NCBI GenBank assembly: GCA_022828445.1
Contig: JAIZZJ010000010.1
Span: 310,001 to 374,000, forward strand
Direction of reading: 5' to 3'
Length of the DNA stretch: 64,000 nt
Source: Graphiopsis chlorocephala
Lineage: Eukaryota > Ascomycota > Dothideomycetes > Cladosporiales > Cladosporiaceae
The notes under the pieces were generated by a model. That model had not been told where the DNA came from. It worked only from the letters and a program-made list of their open reading frames with translations, and did no database searches. Positions 31,387 through 41,648 of this stretch are shown here, one piece after another (position 1 is the stretch's first letter; the number at the start of each line of letters is the position of its first letter). The position numbers were made by a program, and so were the translations under genes.

Positions 31387-32215
31387 ATATTAATATAGGA
31401 AAAGTAAATTTATAGAAGAAATAGATTAATTAGCTAAGATTACCTATTTATACCCCTCTTCTTTTTTTTAATTTCCTCTTCCTTTCTCTATGTATTAATA
31501 TATATAAGAAATTATTAAAGATCTAATAGCTATTTATTAATATAGTAATTATATATTGGTTTTATACTTTAGCTATCTTTAAAATTCTTTTTTTAATTCC
31601 TTACTATTAGCTTCTAGATTAAAAGTTATAGAATTATAATCAAAACAACTAGTAAATACTATCTATAATAGTAGAAAAGTTTATAATCAGATTACTAATA
31701 CAAGTAAATTAGATATTCTTATAACTTCCTTTTAAAAAAAACATTATTTAAAAATGCATTTAATCAATTTATAAATCATTTTATTCATTTAAATTTATAT
31801 ATTAGATTAAAATAGATAAATTATTTCAAAATATATTACTCTATATTAGAAATGTAATTTATATAATCTATTAATATATCATAGTTTGAAGGTCTTGATT
31901 ATATAACAGCTAAACCTTATCTGAATAGCTTAAATAAAGCTATTTCATAAAATCTTTTAATAAGTTTGAATATTAATAAAATTAAATTTAGCTTTAAATT
32001 TATTTAATGATAAATTATACTTTAAAATAAGAAAAAGAATTGTTTTCAACGAAACTAGGCTAAATAATAAGGATGTATTATAGAAATTAGATGTATTTCT
32101 ATATAAAAAGTGATTCTATTACTGATATTAACATTGAATAGAAAAAGTCTTAATCCTAGCTGAATCCTAGATATAATACCCTTTGAGTAAGCTTGTTTAA
32201 TATTAGAGAAGAGCT

Positions 32216-32262
<47 letters not shown>

Positions 32263-33190
32263 CTTTTAAGTCAATTTAGACTTTTAATCTATCGAAAAAA
32301 TAATAGAAATAATCACTAATTATAAATAAGTATTCTTTATATTATGAATATATTTAAAATCTTATATTATAAAGAAGATTAGTTTGGCTTTATTACTATT
32401 ATATACTATCAATACTATATAGCTTCTAAATATCCTGTTTTTTACTTTCTAAAGCTATAATTATTTTTAAAATTAATATAATTTTTTAGAAATCAAAAAT
32501 TAATATTTAATATATATTCTTAAGCTAGGGCTAATGTACCTTAAGCTCTATATTATTAAATTAGATCTAAGAAGCTTTAAAATCTATTTATCAAATTTAG
32601 ATTTTATTTTTAATATTCTTAAGTCTTTTTATATAACTTTAATTATTGGATTTAAAAATTGAATTTTTCTTAATAATATACTTTAAATCTTAAAAGAGTA
32701 TTCAGAAGATATAATATTACTAATTAACTACTTTAGAGACTCTATTAAAGAAGTTAGCTTTTATAGATTTCCTAGCTTTTAAAATAACGCCTTTATGTAA
32801 ATAATTCTTTTTTAATAAAAGAGAAGAATATTAAGATAATATTATAATAAAGAAGGCTATATAAAAAAGATATATTATTTAATATATATAGGAAATAAAA
32901 GATAAAAAAATAAAAGATAATTTAAAGCTAATATATTTTTTAAGGAGACTTATTTAATCTTTAGAAAACTAAAAAATATATTAAAGAATAATAAAGAAAG
33001 AAAAAGGAAAAGGAAAAGTAAAGAAAAAAGCTCTTATAATTTTAAGTTTTCTAAAAGAAGAAGAGGATAATAAAGATAAAGTAGCTAAATAAAATTTTTA
33101 TAATAGGTATAAATTGAGGAGCTATTAAGTTTTGAAAATGTTAATTTCAAATCTTAATATACTTCCTCTATTAACCTAATTCTTTAATAG
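31387..33190 (+). repeat. RIP-degraded full-length copy of the Fot1/pogo-like element
   Basis: The left end at 31387 follows a TA and aligns base for base with the first bases of the element at 33420, where all five differences in the first 13 positions are transitions. The TACCCCTCTT leader near 31450 and the segment at 32130-32220 also align with the intact transposase gene. The right end lies near 33190 by alignment with the right terminal repeat and is less exact. The length of about 1.8 kb equals that of the preserved element. The coding part is destroyed. Confidence 0.75.
32222..32261. repeat. (TA)n microsatellite
   Basis: About twenty tandem TA units inside the degraded transposon copy, at the position matching GGATATACATGCG of the preserved element. 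Confidence 0.95.
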
Positions 33191-33419
33191 ACCTACTTCT
33201 TTTATCTTGGTATTTATAAAAAGTAAGTTTATAAGGGAAGTATATACAAAATGAAAATTTCGATTTATACATATAAATAGCTCCTTAATTAATACTTATT
33301 TTAAAAATTGAATTAAGCTATGTTATCCTTATTATCTTATTCCTCTTTTTTTAGGCAATTTAATACTATAAAAGCCTTTTTTTAGCCTTTCATACTTTTT
33401 ACTTTATCATTATATTATA

Positions 33420-33461
33420 ACATCGGTGTAGGGGAAGTCGGACAGTAGGGGAAGTCGGACA
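33420..33461 (+). repeat. Left terminal inverted repeat, made of a tandem 17-mer
   Basis: The repeat contains two perfect consecutive copies of GTAGGGGAAGTCGGACA (33428-33444 and 33445-33461) after an outer ACATCGGT. Doubled subterminal motifs are usual transposase binding sites. Confidence 0.93.
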
Positions 33462-33522
33462 CTTTACTAAGGTTAACTACTTATACCCCTCTTTTTTCTT
33501 TTAAATTCCTCTTCCTTTCTTT

Positions 33523-35142
33523 ATGCCTTCGTATACAGAAGAAGAGGTTCAAAACGCATTAGCTGCCTTTAGGCGCAGCGATTATCCGACACTTCGGCGT
33601 ACTTCTACTATTTTTAATATTCCTTCTTCGACTCTCTCAGATCGCCTTCGAAAAGTTAAGACGCGAAAACAAAGTCACGAAAAACAGCAATTACTCTCTA
33701 CTATCGAGGAAGAGGAGCTCGTAACCTGGATTACTAATGCGAGTAAATTAGGCGTCCCTACGCCACTTCCTCTCGTAAAAAATCTCGCTAAAGAAATCCG
33801 GGCTAATCGGTTCGCAACTCGCTCCGATTCTTTAGATTCGCCTATCTCATCAAGGTGGATTGACTGCTTTAGAGCGCATTATCCTACATTAGAGATGTGT
33901 TTTACGCGACCTATCGACGCGTCGCGCTTCGAAGGCCTTAACTACTCGATAGTAAAATCCTACTTTAATAGCCTAAGTAAAGCTATCCGAAAAGAGCGAT
34001 ACCCCCCTTTAGTGATTTTTAATGTCGACGAGACCAGTTTTAGCCTCGGATCTACTCGGCAATCGATCGTACTTCTCGATAAGAAGTATAAAAAGCGAGG
34101 AAAGAAGCAGGCTGGACGGCGAGAGTAGATTACAGCGATCGAGTGTATCTCTGCCTCGGGGGTGACCCTGCCGCCGACCCTTATTTTTAAGGGGAAAAAT
34201 CTTAACTCCGGCTGGATTCCGGACGTAACGCCCCCCGGGTAGGCCTTCTCAACGTCGAATAAGGGCTGGACTTCGGATATACATGCGTACGAGTGGCTTA
34301 CAACCCGATTCGAGCCTTTAACTCGCCGAAACGACGGAAAAAGACAACTACTAGTTATCGACGGGCATTCCTCGTACTATACTACGCGCTTCCTCGCGTT
34401 TTGTATTACGAAGAAGATCGACTTAGCCCTACTACCACTGCATACTTCGCACATTACGCAGCCTCTCGATATCGCATGTTTTTCGCCTCTTAAAACCGCA
34501 ATTACTTCTGAAGTCGATGCGATCTTTCGAAAATCAGTAACGAGTCTCCTACGCGTCGAGTGGACTTCTGCATATATCCGAGCTAGGGCTAGGTGCTTTA
34601 AGCCTTATACTATCGAATCTGCGTTTAGGAAGGCCAGTATCTACCTGCTAGACCCCGAAGTTATCCTTTCGACTCTCCCTACCCCCCAGGCGACCCTACC
34701 TTCCGGATCCGAGAATTCGACGCTTCTCGAGGATATGCCTCGAATCCTAAGAGAGCGATCGAGGGATAAGACGCTGCCGATTATCCCCTTCGAAGACCTC
34801 GTCGAAGAGGTTATCTCTCGCGGAGTTCTAAGCCCTCGGAGTAAGGCTTTTATCCGAGAACTTCTTATCTTCGCAGAAGAGAGGAATACCGAAGCGACGC
34901 TCTTACGGAGAGAGCTACGCGAGAAGGACGCGTTACTTAACGCGCGTAAGACGCGTAAGACGGGTAAACGCGTCGCAATCGAAGGCCGGGTTATCCTTTC
35001 GAGGGACTCTATCTTAAGGGAGGTCGAAAAAGTAGAAAAAGTCGTAAAGGAAAAAAAGGCGAAAAAGGGTAAAAGAAAGGCTCCTATTATTTTAAATTCT
35101 TCAGAGGACGAGGAGGAAGATAGCGAGGATGAATTAGCTTAA
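33523..35142 (+). pseudogene. Fot1-like transposase with two amber codons
   Basis: One frame of 540 codons, ATG at 33523 and TAA at 35140. An N-terminal psq helix-turn-helix (about residues 4-45) and a CENP-B/Tc5-type domain (about 60-125) precede the DDE_1 catalytic core. That core has NVDETSF, VIDGHSSY and QPLDIACFSPLK supplying three Asp. A charged coiled-coil tail ends in an acidic SSEDEEEDSEDE patch. The frame is interrupted only at TAG 34126-34128 and TAG 34240-34242. Both lie where relatives usually have Trp (after RE, before ITAIEC; and before AFSTSNKGW), consistent with TGG to TAG. The older forward copy has TAA at the second site, which also fits an ancestral TGG. The protein is probably inactive unless read through. 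Confidence 0.9.
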
Positions 35143-35207
35143 CTAGATTTTTAAAATAGGTGTTAATTAAGGAGTTATTGATTTTTAAAATTCAGATTTT
35201 TAAAAAT

Positions 35208-35249
35208 TGTCCGACTTCCCCTACTGTCCGACTTCCCCTACACCGATGT
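35208..35249 (-). repeat. Right terminal inverted repeat
   Basis: Exact reverse complement of bases 33420-33461, followed by TA at 35250-35251. Confidence 0.93.
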
Positions 35250-36009
35250 TATTTTTAATCTCTCTTAGGATTAAACTTCTAATAAGAATAATTCAGTTCT
35301 TGATTATAATATATTTGATTATATCATATTTTCTATATATTTCTTAAGTAGAATTAAGATTTTCTCTTTTAGAGATTAATGTTAATAATATAATCATTTT
35401 GAAAATAGAGATGTATTTGATTATGATAATATTTCCTTATTATTTAGCTTACTTCTTCAAGATCTTTTAAAAACAGCTAAAGTCTATATAATTGATATAT
35501 AATTACTATACCTAAATTTCAGGTAGCTATTGAATTTAAAACATATTCTTCTATATATAAAGGTATAATAAAAGGAAGAGGAAATTAATTAAAAAAAGAG
35601 GATTATAAGTAGATAATCTTAGTGAAGTAACCTATATCTTCTACTAACCTATGATTCCTATACTAATCTTAATATAGTAGTAGTAGAAACTAGCTAGTAA
35701 AAAAACTAGCTACTCTAAGAATTTTAAAAAGTAATAAGATTATATCTCGGTTTACTTTAGTTCTAGAAAGATAAGATAAAATAAATACACTATTCCTTAA
35801 GTTGTTAAGTCTTAGTACTAAACGTTAATTATTCGGAAGTATTCTAGTAAGTTTTTTTTAACAAACTAGTTACAAAGTACAATTCTGGGAATCTGATTTT
35901 TAAAATGCTATATGCTGCTAATTAGGAATTAAGGCCTAATATTTTCAATTATAGTAACTAAAATTATATCTCTTACTTATAAAACTTAAAAAAATCACTA
36001 TTTAGCTTA

Positions 36010-36240
36010 ATTAGTTAAGACATAGTAAATACTAGTAGGTAGAACTAGAAAATATACTTTTAGAAGCTAACTTCTAATATTTAAATAAATCCTTAATTAA
36101 CACATATATTAAGAATTCTAAAATGCTAATCTATCTACTATATTTATCTCTTCTTCCTCCTTATTACTTAAAAACATAACTAATTATTACTTCTTCTTTT
36201 ACCTTACTTTACTCTTTGTTTACTTCTCTTCTAATACATT
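36010..36240 (-). repeat. Possible further inverted fragment of the same element
   Basis: ATCCTTAATTAACACATAT near 36086 and the following CTTCTTCCTCC and CTTCTTTTACC blocks resemble the reverse complement of the element's 3' end. The inner limit cannot be fixed. Confidence 0.45.
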
Positions 36241-37659
36241 CTTATCATTATAAATAAGCTCTAATATATAAAGAAATTTAGCTAAGGTAATACATAATAG
36301 GATTACTATTAGAGTGACCCTATCTTAGATATTAGGAATTAATAGATAAAAATAAGCTAAGGCTTTTTATACTCCTTATCTTATACTTTATAATTAATAT
36401 ATAGCTCTTCGAACTAGGTCCTATTAATAGGACTAATATTAAGGTTTACCTTTAGTCTATAATTAGCTCTTTATCCGATCTATATCGTTTCTATATCTAC
36501 TTTCTACCTAATCTACTTGCTACTTATAATACTTATATATTCTTTCGACTTCTCTTACTATAGATTCCTAGAAGATAATAACCTAAGTCTATAGTACTAT
36601 TCTCTTTACCTAATATATTCCTTTTACTTATTAAGGAATTTGTCCTTCTTATATAGGTCTTTCTAATATAGTATAATTTATATATTATTTATCTTAGTAA
36701 AGTTAATATTCTTATAAAGAAATTAATACTATAGAGTATTAATAGCTCCTTTAATAATAATTCTTTTAGTAAGCTACCTAATAGAGAAGGCTAGAAGAGT
36801 TATAGCCTAGATTAGCTTATTAGAAAGTATAATTCCTCTTTTCAAAAAGATATAATCTTATTCTAAGAGAATAAGATTACTTTAGAAGAGAAAGGAATAT
36901 TAAAAATAATTTTAGGCTCTAACGAATAGATACCTAAGTATCAAAAAGAAATATATAAGAGCTTTAAGCATCTAGTCTTTATACTAATATAAGCTCTAAG
37001 TCTATTTAGTATGCTATAATTACCTAATAAGATATTAAAAGATTTAATATATCTTGCTTTCATTTAGAAGTCTAAATAAGTAATATTAAGGAGCTATATA
37101 ATTAATATAGGAAGTATAATATACTAGTAATACTAAGTTAAATATCCTTAGTAATATAAAAGTAAAGGACCTTTACTATAAGGTAATTAAAATATCTACT
37201 AATAATTAAAAGTTATTATTTACTCTTATTTCTATATATCTTAAGCTAAAACTATATTAATATCTATTTAAATTCATATAATTTAGAAATCTAGCTTTTA
37301 TATAAGATTATAAAGTACTATTCTATAAAAAGTATATCTAGAATCTAGCTTAAATTAAGATTAAGGCTCTTAAAATAATTATCAATAGTATAGCTACCTT
37401 TTTTATAGAAATAAATTTAATTACTATAATCTATTCCTAATTACTTATCTACTTCTTTCTTTAGATCTCAAAAGTCTTAATAACTACTATTATTAGATCT
37501 CTAGTAAGATTAATAGCAAAGTTAGTCTTATTAATTTTTAAGATTATATTAGAAAAGGATCTCTTCTTAAACATAATCTTCGAAAGCTTATTAGAATAGT
37601 ATCTTATATATTTTAAGAATAATTTTATTAAATAAGCTTCTAAATTAGAAGATATAAAA

Positions 37660-38635
37660 TTAAACTTAAAGCATAATTATTATTATCTATTGTTGAAGGA
37701 GAAGAGCTTATAAAGTAGATTACTAATATTAACAAATTAAGTATCTTTATATGACTTCCTATTATAAGAAGTCTTATTAGAGAAATTTAAATCAATTGAT
37801 TTATAATTAACTTATATCTATTAGATTTCCGTATTTTAATAAAGTAGGTTAATTATTTTAGAATATATTAATCTATCTTAAGAATATCTTTTATAAAATT
37901 TATAAATGCATTATATTCTCAAAGCTTTAGATCATTATGTAAAAAATCCTTCTATAATACTAATACATTTAAGCTAAAGCGAGATATATTAAGCCGTCTT
38001 TTAAAAAATTAGGTTTTTAATAGCTCTAGAATCTATCTACTGCATTTAAATATTATTTTAAATATCTTTAAGCTTTTCTAAATAATCTCTTCTTTAACTT
38101 AGTAATTCTATTTCTTTTTATACATATATCTTAGACCTTGAAAAAGTAATAGAAAGATAAGATATTATATATTATCCTATTAAAAACTTTATTAAAGAAA
38201 TTCTTTATATATAAAATTCTAAATTTTTAGTATATAGCTTTTCTTAAAAAGATTTAGATTTTTATTTTTATAGAAGAAAGAAATATCAAAATCATATACT
38301 AAGAGAGAAAACTATATATAAAAGATATATTAGTTATTATTTAAAAAAATATATGTATTATAATTTAAGATTAAATTATTTCCTCTAAAAACCTAACTTT
38401 AAGAAAATTTTAAAAAGTAGAAGAAGTAATAGAATAAGAAAAATAGAAAAGAATTTTAGAAAGCTCTTATAATTCTAAATTCTTTCTATGAAAACCAAAC
38501 CAAATAGTAGAAATAAATTCGCTTAATTAGATATTTTAGATTAGGTATTATTTAAGAAGTTATTTATTATCAAAAATCGATATTTTAAGTTTTGACCTAC
38601 TTTTCCTTAAAAACCTACTTCCTCTATATTAATAT
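37660..38635 (+). repeat. RIP-degraded partial copy of the element, forward
   Basis: The run around 37690-37800 (GAAGGAGAAGAGCTTATAAAG and on) aligns with the transposase region encoding EEEELVTWITNASKLG. The run 38585-38635 aligns with the right terminal repeat and its TA. The 5' part is absent or unreadable. Confidence 0.65.
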
Positions 38636-39823
38636 TACTCTCAAAGTAGGAATATACTTAATCATTCTAATTTTTTCTTATTGTTTAGATTACTTCTTTT
38701 TATAGATCTTATACTTCTTATTAAAAAGTATAATCAATTACTAAGTAGATCTAAAGCTAAAAGTAATTTCATTAGTTTTAAGAATTCCTAAAAGAGAATA
38801 TTACTTTTTTAGATAGCTCTACTTAAGCTATTAAAATAGGATTTGATTATTAGATAAACAAAAATTTCAAGGAATCTTAGACCTATAAAGAGAAATCTGA
38901 ATAAGGCGTATTAAGAAAAGAAAGCTAAATAACAATTCATATAAGATAGAACTAGAATTTTAAGGATAAATTATATTCCTAATATTATAAAGGTTATATC
39001 TCTATAGACTATTAATAAATAAAACCTAAAACTTTAGAATTAGCTAATTTATTATATTGTTTCTAAATTTAGCTTATTATTAAATTTTCATATAGACTTA
39101 ATATAGAAATAATTTCTTCTATAAGAAAAGAATATCTAAGCTCTAGCTATATCTCCTACTAAATTACTTTCTCTATCCTAATTTCTAGTAGATTAGATTA
39201 TTATCTTATAGAAATCTATACCTTAAGTAAGAGATAGAAAGAATCAATAGAATATTTTCAATAATAGGGAAGATATTATAGTAAGTCATTAAAATTATAA
39301 GTATACTAATTAAGAAAAAAAAAATTTAATATATAACTAGTCATTAATATTAAGTGAAGTAGAAGGTAAAGACTAAAAAAAATTGGCTTCCTATAATTAG
39401 GCTAATTAATTCTAATAAATAAAATGTAATTATACTACTCTGAAAAACTTCTCCTACTAGATAGCTTCCTCTAAAATTTAAAAAGATAAACTTAGACTCA
39501 AGTTTAGCATTCTATAGTCAAGCTAATTAGCTCTAATTAGTAATTTATTACTTTCTTTTTTAATATAATCTAAAAAGTAGTTCGCTTTCTTTCTTAGCTA
39601 GCTTCTCCTACTAGTATGCCATATAGCTTAGAGAATAATAAGGAAGATAATGAATAAAATAGTAGAGATAATAGTAGAGAAGATAGATAGTTAAGAGAGG
39701 ATATTAAGCTATTCTAACTAAGGTATAAGAAGTAAGAAGCTATAATAGCTAAAGCTTTGATCCTATAGAGCTCTAGTAGTAGTCGGGCTAGATCGAGTAA
39801 GGATAAGAGAAATCGGGCAAGAT

Positions 39824-40386
39824 CTAGTAGCCGAATTCCCAGATATCTTTCGCATAGTCTTCAGTAAGCTCCATATCTTCTCCGTATCTATACTAAAGTT
39901 AGCGTTTGCTCGCTCATGTAGGAAGGGCGTATAAATGAGAAACACTTACACTTCTTGCCACTTCACGAACCCGCCTTCGAGCACGTAAACAGTCTGTCCA
40001 TTCTTTACAACACCCTCTCCGTCAGCAGTAGCATCCGCCTCAACGCCCTCTGCGCTCGCATGAGCCTTCGCATTATCTGCGACCTTGTTAACAGATTGCA
40101 GGCGTTCTTTTTCCCTCAGATACCTGAGTGCAGAACTTGGGCCTCGCTGCTGGCTAAGAGCGCAGTGAAACACGACAATCTCTTTGTCTTTGAGTGTGCG
40201 GACCAGCTCGGGCATGCGGTAGTCGTGCGTGTGCGTGGGCACATTGATGCCGTCCACAATATGACCGCCTATGTAGTCGCTATCTCGTACGTCGATGACT
40301 GCGAGGCTGGAAGATTTGGAGCGCACAAGGGAGGCGAGCTTCTCGCGAGACATGCGCGGGAGATCCGAGATTGTGTAGAGCGACAT
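39824..40386 (-). CDS. Rhodanese-fold phosphatase (Ych1/Ibp1, Cdc25-like)
   Basis: Two exons: 40386-39950 and 39887-39824, 166 residues. The 62-base intron has a GTAAGT donor and a TATAG acceptor. It joins KWQE to YGEDMELTEDYAKDIWEFGY, the usual C-terminus of the family. The active loop HCALSQQRGPS contains the catalytic Cys in the C-x-x-S-x-x-R form of fungal Ibp1/Ych1 proteins. The early DVRDSDYIGGHI is the rhodanese entry motif. A small cytosolic/nuclear Cdc25-like phosphatase role is inferred from that group. An Ala/Glu/Asp-rich insert (about residues 105-130) is specific to this copy. The stop codon is only about 60 bases from the AT-rich island. Confidence 0.9.
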
Positions 40387-40745
40387 CTTGAGTTCGTCCT
40401 TAGGCGGGATAGTGGTGGTGTTGCGGATCGGCGAACTCGGCGTTGACTTAGGGTGAAGTGCAGCGCTGAAGTTGGGTCGGTGTCGGAGGGTTTCTTGTAC
40501 TGAAAATTTGAGCCTGCCTGACTATTGCCTTTGCGTAATCTTGTTCCTAGCGGAATGCAGATGTAGCCGTTAATGTGGTTTGGATGGGGAACGAAAGTCG
40601 AAAGTCGAAAGCCGAAAGCCCGTACAAAGCGCGTAGCGTGGCAAAATTTGGGGAATGGCGCAGCTTCTCTCGTTGAGCTTTCGCGACGCAAAATGGCGCA
40701 CGAACATCGTGACTTTGATTCGAACGATTACTGTATACACCATCC
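40387..40745. promoter_or_regulatory. Upstream region of the rhodanese gene
   Basis: About 360 bases between the rhodanese start and the enoyl-CoA hydratase stop. An AAAGTCGAAAGTCGAAAGCCGAAAG short tandem repeat lies near 40593-40619. No gene is seen. Confidence 0.5.
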
Positions 40746-41648
40746 TTACAATTTTGCCGCCTTCCACTGCGGTTTTCTCTTCTCAACAAATGCCCTCACG
40801 CCCTCTTTGATGTTTTCACCAGCCACCAATCTCGGATACCAGTTCTCGACCAAGAGCCTGCTTCCTTCCTCAGCACCAACGCCCTCCCAGCCCATCTTGA
40901 TGCCTTCTCTGCTAACAATCACGGCATCGGGACTGTTCTCTGCAATTGCCTTCGCATATTCAACAGCAGCATCCACGACTTCACCCTCGCCGTCACCGAC
41001 AACTTTGTTGATCAATCCCCACTCGTAAGCCTCTTGTGCGGGCACGACTCTACCCGTCAGAGCCATCTCCATAGCCCGAGGCCTGCCGATCGTGCGCACG
41101 ATTCTGGGCAGAGCACCTGCGATTGCGACGACACCGCGCTTGACTTCAGGCAAGCCAAAGGTGGCCTTCTTGGCCGCGACCACTAGATCGCAATTGACGA
41201 TAAGCTCAGTGCCACCGCCGTAGGCGAGACCGTTGACTGCCGCAATGATAGGCTTACGGCCGCTTCGTCGCGAAAGAGCACCGAAACCTGAAGGTGGCAT
41301 GGGTCTTGATTGCTTTGAAGAATTCATCGTGTTCCATTCTGTTTCGCGGATCAGCAGATGCTTTGATGTTGTGCAGATCCGCTGCAAGCGACACTGAGCC
41401 ATTGGCTTACCTTTGAGATCAGCTCCGGCGCAGAAAGCTCTTCCAGTGCCTGTGATGATTCCAACATTGAGAGTGGGCTCGGCATCAAGCCATGACCAGA
41501 TAATGTCAAGCTCAGCGTGGCCATCTTGGTTGATGCAGTTGAGATCTTTCGGTCTGTTCAAGCGCACAAGTAAGACGCCAGGTGCTGGGTATGATAGAAC
41601 GCAGTACTTGCCCGAAGGCTCGGGGAGCTCGAAGTTTGGCTTGGACAT
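40746..41648 (-). CDS. Enoyl-CoA hydratase/isomerase with peroxisomal signal
   Basis: Two exons: 41648-41411 and 41338-40746, 276 residues. The intron (41410-41339) is 72 bases, GTAAG to ACAG. It splits GADLK from EWNTM and contains no stop, so an unspliced reading also stays open at 300 residues. Crotonase marks are GRAFCAGADLK (oxyanion-hole strand), PIIAAVNGLAYGGGTELIVNCD and FGLPEVKRGVV, the last with the catalytic Glu region. The C-terminal AKL is a type 1 peroxisomal signal. It should hydrate or isomerise enoyl-CoA in peroxisomal beta-oxidation. Related enzymes also serve toxin-type polyketide pathways in some fungi, but no such cluster is present here. Confidence 0.9.
   Translation of the reverse strand: MSKPNFELPEPSGKYCVLSYPAPGVLLVRLNRPKDLNCINQDGHAELDIIWSWLDAEPTLNVGIITGTGRAFCAGADLKGKPMAQCRLQRICTTSKHLLIRETEWNTMNSSKQSRPMPPSGFGALSRRSGRKPIIAAVNGLAYGGGTELIVNCDLVVAAKKATFGLPEVKRGVVAIAGALPRIVRTIGRPRAMEMALTGRVVPAQEAYEWGLINKVVGDGEGEVVDAAVEYAKAIAENSPDAVIVSREGIKMGWEGVGAEEGSRLLVENWYPRLVAGENIKEGVRAFVEKRKPQWKAAKL

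Larger units (their letters stand above)
33420..35249 (+). mobile_element. Fot1/pogo-like DNA transposon, nearly intact
   Basis: 1,830 bases with perfect 42-base terminal inverted repeats and a TA duplication on each side (33418-33419 and 35250-35251). Base composition is far less AT-rich than the surrounding island, so it arrived after most RIP damage there. One long transposase frame fills it. TA target use, a DDD catalytic set and psq plus CENP-B-type DNA-binding domains place it in the Fot1/pogo branch of the Tc1-mariner superfamily. The leader at 33462-33522 is pyrimidine-rich. Confidence 0.93.
33203..35669 (-). repeat. Inverted, RIP-degraded copy split by the preserved element
   Basis: Bases 33203-33419 align with the reverse complement of the element's 3' end, including the AGCTCCTTAATTAA segment. 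Bases 35252-35669 align with the reverse complement of its 5' end (AGGAAGAGGAAATTAATT and the terminal repeat near 35630-35669). Together they are about 635 bases, so this older copy lacked most of the coding region or has lost it. The preserved element at 33420-35249 sits inside it at a TA. Confidence 0.65.
30965..39760. repeat. AT-rich, RIP-degraded repeat island
   Basis: About 8.8 kb of strongly AT-rich sequence with no gene-like frame except the preserved transposon inside it. Long runs contain almost no C or G, and CpG is rare. Several stretches can be aligned by eye with the preserved transposon and differ mainly by C to T or G to A changes, as RIP in ascomycetes produces. The boundaries are sharp at about 30.96 and 39.76 kb. 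The stretches 36.24-37.6 kb and 38.64-39.76 kb hold further degraded repeats that I could not assign. Confidence 0.9.

Noticed and set aside
30965..33420. Short repeats considered as a CRISPR-like array
   Set aside because: Repeats are irregular, AT-only and explained by degraded transposon copies and a TA microsatellite. CRISPR arrays are not expected in a fungal nucleus.
30965..39760. Island considered as a centromere or replication origin
   Set aside because: Only degraded transposon copies are visible. There is no tandem array or other centromere mark, and its size is modest.
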